From Algivirga pacifica (GTDB lineage: Bacteria; Bacteroidota; Bacteroidia; Cytophagales; Flammeovirgaceae), in NCBI RefSeq assembly GCF_039543525.1, contig NZ_BAABJX010000042.1:78319-142318 (forward strand): a stretch of 64,000 nucleotides of DNA, read 5' to 3'. Under the pieces are notes generated by a model. It worked only from the letters and a program-made list of their open reading frames with translations, made no database searches and was not told where the DNA came from. Positions within the stretch are counted from its first letter, which is position 1, and every line of letters starts with the position of its first letter. A program made the translations under genes and the position numbers. Positions 8,121 through 15,433 of this stretch are shown here, piece by piece.

Positions 8121-10181
8121 TTACCAGATTCTTACTCTTTCTTCCGGTTTGATATAGTTTTGATCTCCTTCATTGATGGAGAAAGCCTCATAAAAGGCAT
8201 CTACGTTTAATAGTGGTTGAATACCTCTAACCATAGCAGGGCTATGAGGGTCTGTATTGATCAACTCTCTTAGACGAGCCTCTCTCATTTTGGATCTCCA
8301 GATAGTAGCCCAAGAGATAAAGAAGCGTTGCTCAGGAGAGAAGTTATCGATTGCTTCAGGACGTCCATTATCGTTAAGATACATCTGTAGTCCGTCGTAA
8401 GCAGCCAATACACCACCTAAATCACCAATGTTTTCCCCAAGTGTAAGGTCTCCATTTACAAAAACACCGTCCAGTACTTCAATAGCACTGTACTGTTCAG
8501 AAAGGGCATTACCTCTTTTTTGAAACTCTTCAAAATCAGAAGTATCCCACCACATTCTAAGTTTACCGTTGGCATCGAACTTGGCACCGCTATCATCGAA
8601 GGCGTGAGAGATCTCGTGACCAATCACAGCTCCTATACCACCAAAGTTTACAGCAACATCAGCATGTTGGTTATAGAATGGAGGTTGCAGGATAGCTGCC
8701 GGGAATACAATCTCATTTTTCAATGGATTGAAATAAGCATTTACGGTTTGAGGAGGCATACCCCATTCTGTTTTGTCTACCGGCTTTTTGTATTTAGCCA
8801 AGTTGGTTTTTAATGCCCATTTTCCGATAGCCACTTTGTGAGCATAGGCAGAACCTTCCTCGTTGATCTCAAGTGCAGAGTAATCTTTCCATTTGTCAGG
8901 ATAACCAATTTTCACATCACATTTGGTAAGTTTCTCTTTGGCTTTTTCCTTGGTTTCAGCTTTCATCCACTCCAATTGATCGATACGGTTCCCGAAGGCC
9001 TTAACGACATAAGAGATCATTTCTTCTGCTTCTGCTTTAGCTTCTGCAGGGAAATGCTTGTCTACGTAAAGCTGACCGATAGCCTCTCCCATCATACGGT
9101 TTAGGCGAGATAGGTTACGCTCGTCCATAGGCTTTTGCTCTTGCGCACCTCTCAAGGTTTGCATGTAGAACGTCCAGTTTTGCTTCTCAATGTCCAACGA
9201 TAAGTAGTTGGCTGCGTCGTTTAGCAATGTCCAACGCATATAGGTTTTAAGTTCTTCAATAGGAGTGCTTTTTAGCACTTCATTCAGTTCCTCCATATAG
9301 GCTACCTGAGAAACCAATACTTCTTCTAGGTTCTGAATACCTAGTTCCCCAAAGATTTTTGTCCATTCTACAGCAGGAGTCATCTGAGACAGTTGTTCTA
9401 GTGTACGGGGGTTATTTCGGTTATCAGGATTTCTTCTGGCAACTTTATCTAGTCTAGGGCGAGCTAGTTTGGTTTCAATCTCTAGAATAGTGGCTGCCTC
9501 TTTGCTTGCAGTAGCTTCATCTGCTCCAAGGTATTGCATCATCTTGGATACGTGAGCCAAGTATTGCTGACGAAGTTGTACAGATTTTTCATCTTCCTTA
9601 AGATAGTAGTCTCTCTCTGGAAGCCCCAATGCACCTGGTCCCAGGTAGATGGTCATGAGATCAGGATTATTTAAGCCCGCATAAGAATAAAGAGAGAAGA
9701 ACGAAGATGTAAGTGCTACTTCCTCGCTAAAGTAGTCGTTTAAGTCTGTTAGGTCTTGAACGCTCTCAATTTTATCCAGATAAGGTTTTAGTGGAGAGAC
9801 CCCTGCCTTGTTACGGGCATCAGCATTCATCATAGCCTCATAGACTTTTAGGGCTTTGTACTGGTCGGTTTCCTTACCATATTGGTTGTTCTCTATAGTT
9901 TCTTTCAGAAGTGCCAATACATCACTGTCAGTCTTGTCTCTTAGCTCCATGAAACTTCCCCAACGAGTTTCTTCTGCTGGAATTTCAGTGTTTTTTAACC
10001 AGCTTCCGTTAACAAATTGGTAAAAATCGTCTCCCGGAGTGATTGAATGATCCATGTGTTCAAGGGAGATAGCTGCAGTGAGTTCCTGCTTCTCTTTGTG
10101 GTCTTGAGTTCCTTGCTGACAACTCATAGCTACAGATGCAGCAAGTAGAGTTCCTAAGGTTCCTCTTAGTTTGTTATTCAT
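8121..10181 (-). CDS. M13 family metallopeptidase, lipoprotein
   Basis: A 686-residue neprilysin/PepO-type zinc endopeptidase. The N-terminus ends in a lipobox (ASVAMSC, Cys about 21), so it is anchored in the outer or inner membrane facing the periplasm or surface. The catalytic zinc motif HEISH is at residues 522-526, and the downstream GENIGDLGG supplies the third ligand and the usual Asp. The substrate-binding sequence NAYFNPLKNEIVFPAAIL is the M13 N-A-Y-F/Y block. The length matches the family and the ending VRIW is close to the typical C-terminal CxVW. The gene stands alone. Confidence 0.93.
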   Translation of the reverse strand: MNNKLRGTLGTLLAASVAMSCQQGTQDHKEKQELTAAISLEHMDHSITPGDDFYQFVNGSWLKNTEIPAEETRWGSFMELRDKTDSDVLALLKETIENNQYGKETDQYKALKVYEAMMNADARNKAGVSPLKPYLDKIESVQDLTDLNDYFSEEVALTSSFFSLYSYAGLNNPDLMTIYLGPGALGLPERDYYLKEDEKSVQLRQQYLAHVSKMMQYLGADEATASKEAATILEIETKLARPRLDKVARRNPDNRNNPRTLEQLSQMTPAVEWTKIFGELGIQNLEEVLVSQVAYMEELNEVLKSTPIEELKTYMRWTLLNDAANYLSLDIEKQNWTFYMQTLRGAQEQKPMDERNLSRLNRMMGEAIGQLYVDKHFPAEAKAEAEEMISYVVKAFGNRIDQLEWMKAETKEKAKEKLTKCDVKIGYPDKWKDYSALEINEEGSAYAHKVAIGKWALKTNLAKYKKPVDKTEWGMPPQTVNAYFNPLKNEIVFPAAILQPPFYNQHADVAVNFGGIGAVIGHEISHAFDDSGAKFDANGKLRMWWDTSDFEEFQKRGNALSEQYSAIEVLDGVFVNGDLTLGENIGDLGGVLAAYDGLQMYLNDNGRPEAIDNFSPEQRFFISWATIWRSKMREARLRELINTDPHSPAMVRGIQPLLNVDAFYEAFSINEGDQNYIKPEERVRIW

Positions 10182-10318
10182 TTGTTGTTAATGTTTATCA
10201 CTGATAAAGTTATCTCATTGGTCATAAGAAAACCTTATCGGCAGATATGATGGAATAAATAATTGAACCATCAAAATATGAAGAAACTTTCATTTTATGT
10301 TAATAAATAATGATTTTT

Positions 10319-11659
10319 TTAAAGAATTTGCAGTTGTTTCAGTAGGTATGACCAATCGATATTTTCTGTATTTTCTATAGTTTCGCAATACTCTAAGAGC
10401 CATTGATCTTGGGCTCTTCCTTTTCGCATCGCCTCCGAATAGGGGATATTGGGGTTAAAAGTAACCAAGGAATACTTGGAGTAGTACTCAGGGTATTTTT
10501 GTTCCAAGAGTGTTTCTAATTTTCTTTTTAGAATAAAAGTAGGGTTGGCTACCTGATCTCTCATTTCGTAAAAATTTTCTTCGGCAAGATCAGCGATAGC
10601 ATCGGTATCTTTCTTTCTATTTTGTTGGTAATCCTCGAAAATGGCTTCCCAGTTTCCTTTGTATTTATCTAATGATTCAAGGAAAACAAGACAGTCCTCG
10701 AAAGAACAGTTCATTCCTTGCCCATAAAAAGGAACAATAGCATGAGCGGCATCTCCTAGTAATAATGATTTCCCTTCCACCTGCCAAGGGTAACATTTGA
10801 TGGTAGCCAAACTACTGTTTGGGTTGTTGACCCAGTCTTGCTCAAAGGTGGGCATCAACGCTAATGCATCGGGAAACTCTCGTTCGAAGAATGTCTTGGC
10901 CTTGCCAGTATCTTCTAAGGCATGGAGTCCCTCTTCTCCCTCAAAAGGATGAAATAGCGTCACGGTAAAGCTTCCATCTTTGTTGGGAAGGGCAATCAAC
11001 ATAAAACCACCCCTAGGCCAGATGTGTAAGGCATTTTTATCTAGGGCAAATCCTCCATTTGTTTTAGGAGGGATATGTAACTCTTTATAGCCATGTCCTA
11101 GATAGGTTTGAGAGAAGGAAAATCGTAATCGAGGTGCCTGTTGCATCATTTGCTTCCTGATGGCAGAGCTAGCTCCATCTGTTCCTATAACAGCTTCTGT
11201 GCTTATAGTATAGGTTTTATTTTTTTTGGTGTCCTGAAAAGTAACTGCTTGTTCTTGGTAATCCATCCCCATGCACTTCTGATTGAAATGAATACACCCA
11301 CCTATAGCCTCTAGTTTATTCATTAGGGCAATATTGAGTCCCCCTCTGGAGATAGAGTAAATGCATTCGTCCTTTCTTCCTGAATAGGGTTGAAATTGTT
11401 CTCCACCTTCAGCAAGGTGGATATGTCTTCCGTACATAGGTACGGCTTCTTGCAAGATAGGTGTACCTATACCTGCTTTTTGGAGGGCTCTCAGGCCTCT
11501 TTCAGAGAGTGCTAGATTAATAGATCTCCCTGCGGTAATATTTACCTGACGCATATCCGGTCTTCTTTCGTATACTTCAACGGTATACCCTTTTTGTTGG
11601 AGCATGATGGCTAGTAGTGTGCCAGATAGACCGGCTCCTATGATGGTTATTTTATTCAT
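10319..11659 (-). CDS. kmo: Kynurenine 3-monooxygenase
   Basis: A 446-residue FAD-dependent aromatic hydroxylase that converts L-kynurenine to 3-hydroxykynurenine with NADPH and O2. The Rossmann motif IGAGLSGTLLAIMLQ is at the N-terminus with an ERR dinucleotide-binding arginine region. The second FAD motif GDAAHAIVPFYGQGMN is near residue 300. A hydrophobic C-terminal helix typical of mitochondrial KMO is not evident, as in other bacterial forms. It lies last in a co-oriented set with kynureninase and a formamidase-like gene, but spacers of over 100 bases hold repeats, so cotranscription is likely rather than shown. Confidence 0.93.
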   Translation of the reverse strand: MNKITIIGAGLSGTLLAIMLQQKGYTVEVYERRPDMRQVNITAGRSINLALSERGLRALQKAGIGTPILQEAVPMYGRHIHLAEGGEQFQPYSGRKDECIYSISRGGLNIALMNKLEAIGGCIHFNQKCMGMDYQEQAVTFQDTKKNKTYTISTEAVIGTDGASSAIRKQMMQQAPRLRFSFSQTYLGHGYKELHIPPKTNGGFALDKNALHIWPRGGFMLIALPNKDGSFTVTLFHPFEGEEGLHALEDTGKAKTFFEREFPDALALMPTFEQDWVNNPNSSLATIKCYPWQVEGKSLLLGDAAHAIVPFYGQGMNCSFEDCLVFLESLDKYKGNWEAIFEDYQQNRKKDTDAIADLAEENFYEMRDQVANPTFILKRKLETLLEQKYPEYYSKYSLVTFNPNIPYSEAMRKGRAQDQWLLEYCETIENTENIDWSYLLKQLQIL

Positions 11660-11676
11660 TTTAAGAGGTAAAGTAG

Positions 11677-11698
11677 GGGCGACCCCACGTGGTCGCCC
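11677..11698. repeat. GGGCGACC hairpin, copy 1
   Basis: GGGCGACC (11677-11684) and GGTCGCCC (11691-11698) form a perfect 8-bp stem with a 6-base loop. It sits between kmo and kynU. The same stem recurs at 60227 and 63912. Confidence 0.85.
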
Positions 11699-11714
11699 GA
11701 ATATCAGATAATAA

Positions 11715-11802
11715 GTAAAAGGTAAAAGGTAAAAGGTGTACAGTAGAAGGCTATAGGGGAAGTTTTTAACCTTTTACTTTTTATCTATTACTTTTTACCT
11801 CC
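11715..11802. repeat. Heptad repeats in inverted arrangement (GTAAAAG type)
   Basis: Three perfect GTAAAAG heptads occupy 11715-11735. Looser copies in the opposite orientation (CTTTTAC, CTTTTTATC, CTTTTTACC) occupy about 11768-11802. The second arm covers the last codons and stop of kynureninase. The same heptad lies next to a GGGCGACC hairpin again at 60188. Confidence 0.75.
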
Positions 11803-13052
11803 TCCTGAAGTATTTGTGCAAACTGATAAACGTCTTCATAACTGTTGTATAGAGGTACAGGAGCCACTCGAATGACATCAGGCTCTCTCCAGTCAGCAAT
11901 AACACCTTTTTGGGTAATCGTTTGAAATAGGGTTTTGTTTGCCTCTTTTACTCTGATGGATAGCTGACATCCTCTTTGGGTAGGGTCTGCTGGAGTGATT
12001 AGACTGATTCTATTGGTATCGATTTCTTTTAATAGGTACTCCATATAAGCAGTAAGATGCCTGGATTTTTGAATTAATGCAGGCATTCCTACTTCTTCAA
12101 AAAGACTTAAAGAAGCATTTAAGGCTGCTAGTGGTAAAATGGGTGGGTTACTCAATTGCCAACCTTCAGCTCCGGACATAGGATGGAAATCTGGCCCCAT
12201 TAAAAATCGGGAGGATTGATCGTGTCCCCACCAACCTGCAAATCGAGGGAGGTCATCTCGTTTTTCATGACGTTGGTGTACAAAGCACCCTGCAATACCC
12301 CCTGGGCCACTATTAAGGTACTTGTAAGAGCACCAAACAGCAAAGTCTACCTGCCAGTCATGCAGTTTTAAAGGAACATTGCCCACAGCATGTGCCAAGT
12401 CAAAACCTACAGTACATTGTTTCTCTTTTGCCTTTTTGGTAATCTTCTCCAGCTCAAAATATTGTCCGGTATAGTAATTCACACCGCCCATCATGACCAA
12501 AGCAATCTCATCACCTTTTTCTTCAAGGGTTTGTAGAATATCCTCTGTTCTCAGCAAGGTTTCTCCTTCTCTGGGAATCAGTTCAATAATAGCCTCCTCA
12601 GGATCATAGCCATGATATTTAACCTGGGATTGTACAGCATATTGGTCGGAAGGGAAGGCACTATACTCCATCAGGATCTTAAAGCGTTTGGAGGTCGGGC
12701 GATAGAAGGAGACCATCATGAGGTGTAGGTTTACCGTAAGTGTATTCATGACGACTACTTCTTTAGAGTGTCCTCCTACAATACTGGCCATCTTCTCTGT
12801 CAGTAAGGCATGGTAAGGCATCCATGGATTTTTAGCATGGAAGTGCCCTTCGACTCCCAGGTTTTGCCAATCCAGCAGCTCTTGCTCAACATAGGCTCTA
12901 ATTTTCTTGGGTTGTAACCCCAATGAATTGCCGCAAAAATAAAGATAGGGACGGTTGTCGCTTTGTAAAGGGATATAGAATTCATCCCGGTACTGTCGGA
13001 GCGGGTCTTTCTGATCCATCTCCAAAGCATAGTTGTTAGAGGTGTTCATCAT
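11781..13052 (-). CDS. kynU: Kynureninase
   Basis: A 423-residue PLP enzyme (fold type I) that cleaves 3-hydroxykynurenine to 3-hydroxyanthranilate and alanine, or kynurenine to anthranilate. Visible blocks are YFCGNSLG near residue 40, FDLAHAVGNVPL for the cofactor ring and phosphate, and SYKYLNSGPGG holding the PLP lysine. The length fits the family. The last residues EVKSNR and the stop overlap the flanking heptad repeat. Together with kmo it gives a route from kynurenine to 3-hydroxyanthranilate, used in catabolism or de novo NAD synthesis. Confidence 0.95.
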   Translation of the reverse strand: MMNTSNNYALEMDQKDPLRQYRDEFYIPLQSDNRPYLYFCGNSLGLQPKKIRAYVEQELLDWQNLGVEGHFHAKNPWMPYHALLTEKMASIVGGHSKEVVVMNTLTVNLHLMMVSFYRPTSKRFKILMEYSAFPSDQYAVQSQVKYHGYDPEEAIIELIPREGETLLRTEDILQTLEEKGDEIALVMMGGVNYYTGQYFELEKITKKAKEKQCTVGFDLAHAVGNVPLKLHDWQVDFAVWCSYKYLNSGPGGIAGCFVHQRHEKRDDLPRFAGWWGHDQSSRFLMGPDFHPMSGAEGWQLSNPPILPLAALNASLSLFEEVGMPALIQKSRHLTAYMEYLLKEIDTNRISLITPADPTQRGCQLSIRVKEANKTLFQTITQKGVIADWREPDVIRVAPVPLYNSYEDVYQFAQILQEEVKSNR

Positions 13053-13110
13053 GGTGTTTGTGTGTTTAATAGGCGTGTATTTCGTTATCGTGGTTTAATC
13101 TCAATCAACA

Positions 13111-13177
13111 GTTCAACTCGAATCACACGCCATGTAATGGTCACCGAAGGTGAAATTCAACGATTCAACGATTCAAC
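13111..13177. repeat. Repeat family R, copy 2
   Basis: Contains GTTCAACTCGAATCA, a TCACC-GAA-GGTGA hairpin (13141-13153) and ATTCAACGATTCAACGATTCAAC-type 8-base repeats. It has the same module order as the right half of copy 1, with a different small hairpin in the middle. It lies between kynU and the formamidase-like gene, and supplies the stop and last codons of the latter. Confidence 0.8.
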
Positions 13178-13978
13178 AGCGTAAAGAATAGGTCTACTAG
13201 GACTAGCATCCGTTTCAAAAGGAGCAATCTGTAAATTAAGGAAATACCTTCCATCAGGAATATCATCGGGAGCATAGATCATTTCTGTAATGGTTTTATC
13301 CATACTATGTTCGGCTGGAATATGACTACCCTGTGGTATATCCCAGAAAATATGGTGGGTGGATAATCGTCCTTCATCATAGGTGCGATCTACAGATGGG
13401 AGATCAATCAGTAAATGTTTAACCCCTATGGTTTTTATATACTCCATAGCCTCTATCGTGAAGAAAGGAGGGAGAGCAGAAGTATAGTCTGATGATTTTT
13501 TAAAGTCTCCATTAGGAAAGGTACGAATAATGAGTGCCTGAATAAAATCCTCGTCAATAGACGTCAATGCAGATTGTAGTACTGAGGCTGTGACGACAAC
13601 ATCATCAGGAGTAAGTTGAGGAAGGTAGGAGTCTTGAGTCTTACTACTTTCTACTGCCTGTACACTGATCAAGGTAGCGGGAATAAAGGAATCTTTTAAG
13701 AGATTATTGACAGAAAGCCGATCATAGGTAATGTGTCCTATGCATTCCGTATGGGTGCCATTACAATGTGGAATTAGCTCATAATGCTCAAAGTTACACC
13801 CACTACCTTCCCGCACATCTCCCACCCAGCCTTCTCCACGATAAGGGGAGGAGGAGGCTTTAGGGACACCATAGGTATTGGGTTGCTGATCATTAAAGTG
13901 TAGAGGGATACTGATGGGGATAGGGTTTTGGAGGTTTATGGAGTATTGGTTTTGATGAAGTTTTACTATGATTTCCAT
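13157..13978 (-). CDS. Cyclase-family protein, probable kynurenine formamidase
   Basis: A 273-residue protein of the metal-dependent cyclase family (PF04199) that includes KynB, which hydrolyses N-formylkynurenine. The family motif HxGTHxE/D appears as HCNGTHTECIGHI near residue 75. Later His and Asp residues (HHIFWD near 205) fit the metal site. Its position upstream of kynU and kmo supports the formamidase role, but other cyclase-family hydrolases look alike. Tryptophan 2,3-dioxygenase is not in the window. The C-terminal LNR and TGA stop are written by the adjacent repeat, just as in the gene ending at 1599. Confidence 0.75.
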   Translation of the reverse strand: MEIIVKLHQNQYSINLQNPIPISIPLHFNDQQPNTYGVPKASSSPYRGEGWVGDVREGSGCNFEHYELIPHCNGTHTECIGHITYDRLSVNNLLKDSFIPATLISVQAVESSKTQDSYLPQLTPDDVVVTASVLQSALTSIDEDFIQALIIRTFPNGDFKKSSDYTSALPPFFTIEAMEYIKTIGVKHLLIDLPSVDRTYDEGRLSTHHIFWDIPQGSHIPAEHSMDKTITEMIYAPDDIPDGRYFLNLQIAPFETDASPSRPILYAVESLNR

Positions 13979-14040
13979 AATGGTTAGTTTGAGAGGTATA
14001 ATAGGGTTTGGTAGTGTGACAGATAAACATTAGACCTTGT

Positions 14041-14067
14041 TTAAACGATAAGCAATAACCGATAATC
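14041..14067. repeat. Heptad repeat (GATAAGC/AATAACC type), short copy
   Basis: GATAAGC, AATAACC and GATAATC follow one another at 14047-14067, with TTAAAC before them. It matches the longer run at 53829-53870. Confidence 0.7.
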
Positions 14068-14148
14068 ATACTTCTCTGTTTCTAGAGAAGTACAGGATTA
14101 ACCTGGGATGCAATAGTATAATTTAGGGTTGTTTTATTGAATATAAAA

Positions 14149-14179
14149 AAAAGCCTGAACTTTTGAGGCTCAGGCTTTT
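14149..14179 (-). terminator. Terminator downstream of trhO
   Basis: AAAAGCCTGA (14149-14158) pairs with TCAGGCTTTT (14170-14179). On the minus strand the stem is followed by a run of T, fitting termination of the trhO transcript; the + strand T-run is also usable. Confidence 0.8.
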
Positions 14180-14253
14180 TAGGGTAGGAAGCTTTAATGG
14201 TTATATGATGAATATATAAGCTTCCTCGTAATAAATTGTTGAATCCAATAAAT

Positions 14254-14293
14254 TTCACTGCTCACTGCTCACTGCTCACTGCTCACTACTCAC
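14254..14293. repeat. CTCACTG heptad tandem repeat
   Basis: One TTCACTG, three perfect CTCACTG units, one CTCACTA and a partial unit follow without gaps. On the minus strand the run starts exactly at the TAG stop of trhO. The same heptad follows the arsM stop at 54526-54546. Confidence 0.92.
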
Positions 14294-15284
14294 ATTGAGA
14301 TACAAATGGAGCTTCATGCCCTCTTTTGGATCCTTTATAAGGGTTATACCCGTTTTGCTCCTTGGCATAATAGCCTTCCGGATTGTAAGCTCTTTTGGTA
14401 GGGGCACTTTTACATTCATCTGAACAAGTACCTTCCATTTCGTCCATACAGCTTTCACAGATGATGGTGTGCTTGTTACAAACCGTATTAGCACAGTTAA
14501 CCATATGTTCTGAAGGCGTGCCACATACCGTACAAGTACTTACGATCGAAGGATTTATTGTATTGACATCAACAGCAACGCGGTTGTCAAATACATAACA
14601 TTTCCCTTCAAAGTCTTCACCACCTTCTTCCAGACCGTACTTGATAATACCACCGTGTAGCTGGTATACGTCCTCAAATCCTTGTTCCAACAAGAACGCA
14701 GAAGCTTTCTCACATTTGATACCACCTGTACAATACGTTAAGATCTTTTTGTCCTTGTATTTCTCTAGTTCTTGTACTTTCTCTGGTAGTTCACGGAAGT
14801 TGTCGATATCCATACAGAAGGCATTCTTAAAGTGCCCCAAGTTGGATTCATACTTAGAACGCATGTCTACAATAAGGACATCTTCATTGTCTTTCATAGC
14901 CTTGAACTCTGCTGGCTCCAGATGTTTTCCTGTACGCTCGTAAGGTTTGATCTCCGGCAATCCTGCATTGACGATTTCCCTTTTGTAACGGACGTTCAGT
15001 TTACGGAATGTATGGTCTTCAGCCTCTTCGATTTTGAACTCTAAAGCTTCAAATCGAGGGTCGGCTTTTACGGTTTCCATGTATTTCTCACAATCTGCTC
15101 GAAGACCTGAAACGGTGCCATTTAGTCCCTCGTCTGCTACGATGATTCTACCTCTCAGGTTGAGGTCCAAACATAGCTTGTGGTGTTCTTCTCTGAACTT
15201 TGGTGCATCCTCAATAGGAGTGAAACAATAATACAGTAGTACTAGATACTCTTTTGGTTGATTTTCCATCTTGCTTAGTTGCAT
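14286..15284 (-). CDS. trhO: tRNA uridine(34) hydroxylase TrhO (rhodanese family, YceA)
   Basis: A 332-residue enzyme that forms 5-hydroxyuridine at the wobble position of tRNAs using O2. An N-terminal acylphosphatase-like domain (about 10-100) precedes a rhodanese domain with the active-site loop YCTGGIKCE (Cys185). A Cys-rich C-terminal part (CTVC, CANTVC, CESC, CSDEC) looks metal binding. The length fits the YceA family. Two methionines are possible starts (15284 and five codons later at MENQPKEY). The last Glu codon and TAG stop abut the CTCACTG repeat. Confidence 0.9.
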   Translation of the reverse strand: MQLSKMENQPKEYLVLLYYCFTPIEDAPKFREEHHKLCLDLNLRGRIIVADEGLNGTVSGLRADCEKYMETVKADPRFEALEFKIEEAEDHTFRKLNVRYKREIVNAGLPEIKPYERTGKHLEPAEFKAMKDNEDVLIVDMRSKYESNLGHFKNAFCMDIDNFRELPEKVQELEKYKDKKILTYCTGGIKCEKASAFLLEQGFEDVYQLHGGIIKYGLEEGGEDFEGKCYVFDNRVAVDVNTINPSIVSTCTVCGTPSEHMVNCANTVCNKHTIICESCMDEMEGTCSDECKSAPTKRAYNPEGYYAKEQNGYNPYKGSKRGHEAPFVSQCE

Positions 15285-15433
15285 GCTAAGTGATTGATTT
15301 AAATTTTTTGCAAAAATAGGGTTTCAGTATGGTTAATCCAACATATTAGGAGTTGCAATTGTCTTTAATTAGTGATTAATTGTATAAAACGAATTTAGCT
15401 GACAATATTTCATTTTATTACAATCTAAAACCA

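Larger units (their letters stand above)
13979..14285. other. Intergenic region with terminator and two heptad repeats
   Basis: No gene seen. It holds GATAAGC/AATAACC/GATAATC heptads at 14047-14067, a terminator at 14149-14179 and most of a CTCACTG heptad run that starts at 14254. The upstream regulatory region of the formamidase-like gene must lie in the first part, but I see no clear promoter. Confidence 0.7.

Noticed and set aside
13840..13880. Sequence coding SSPYRGEGWVGDVREGS in the formamidase-like gene looked like an in-frame palindromic insertion.
   Set aside because: Cyclase-family proteins have a similar WVG-x-V-x-x-G stretch at this point before the metal motif, so it is most likely native.
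2811..13978. Functional link between TIR NADase activity and the kynurenine route to NAD.
   Set aside because: They are 4 kb apart with unrelated genes and terminators between; the idea is only suggestive.
14254..14293. CTCACTG runs considered as a CRISPR array.
   Set aside because: The units are 7 bases with no spacers; no cas genes are present.
15380..15433. Upstream TTG start of the first caspase gene.
   Set aside because: The signal peptide begins at the ATG at 15434; the extra 18 residues have no sign of a signal.
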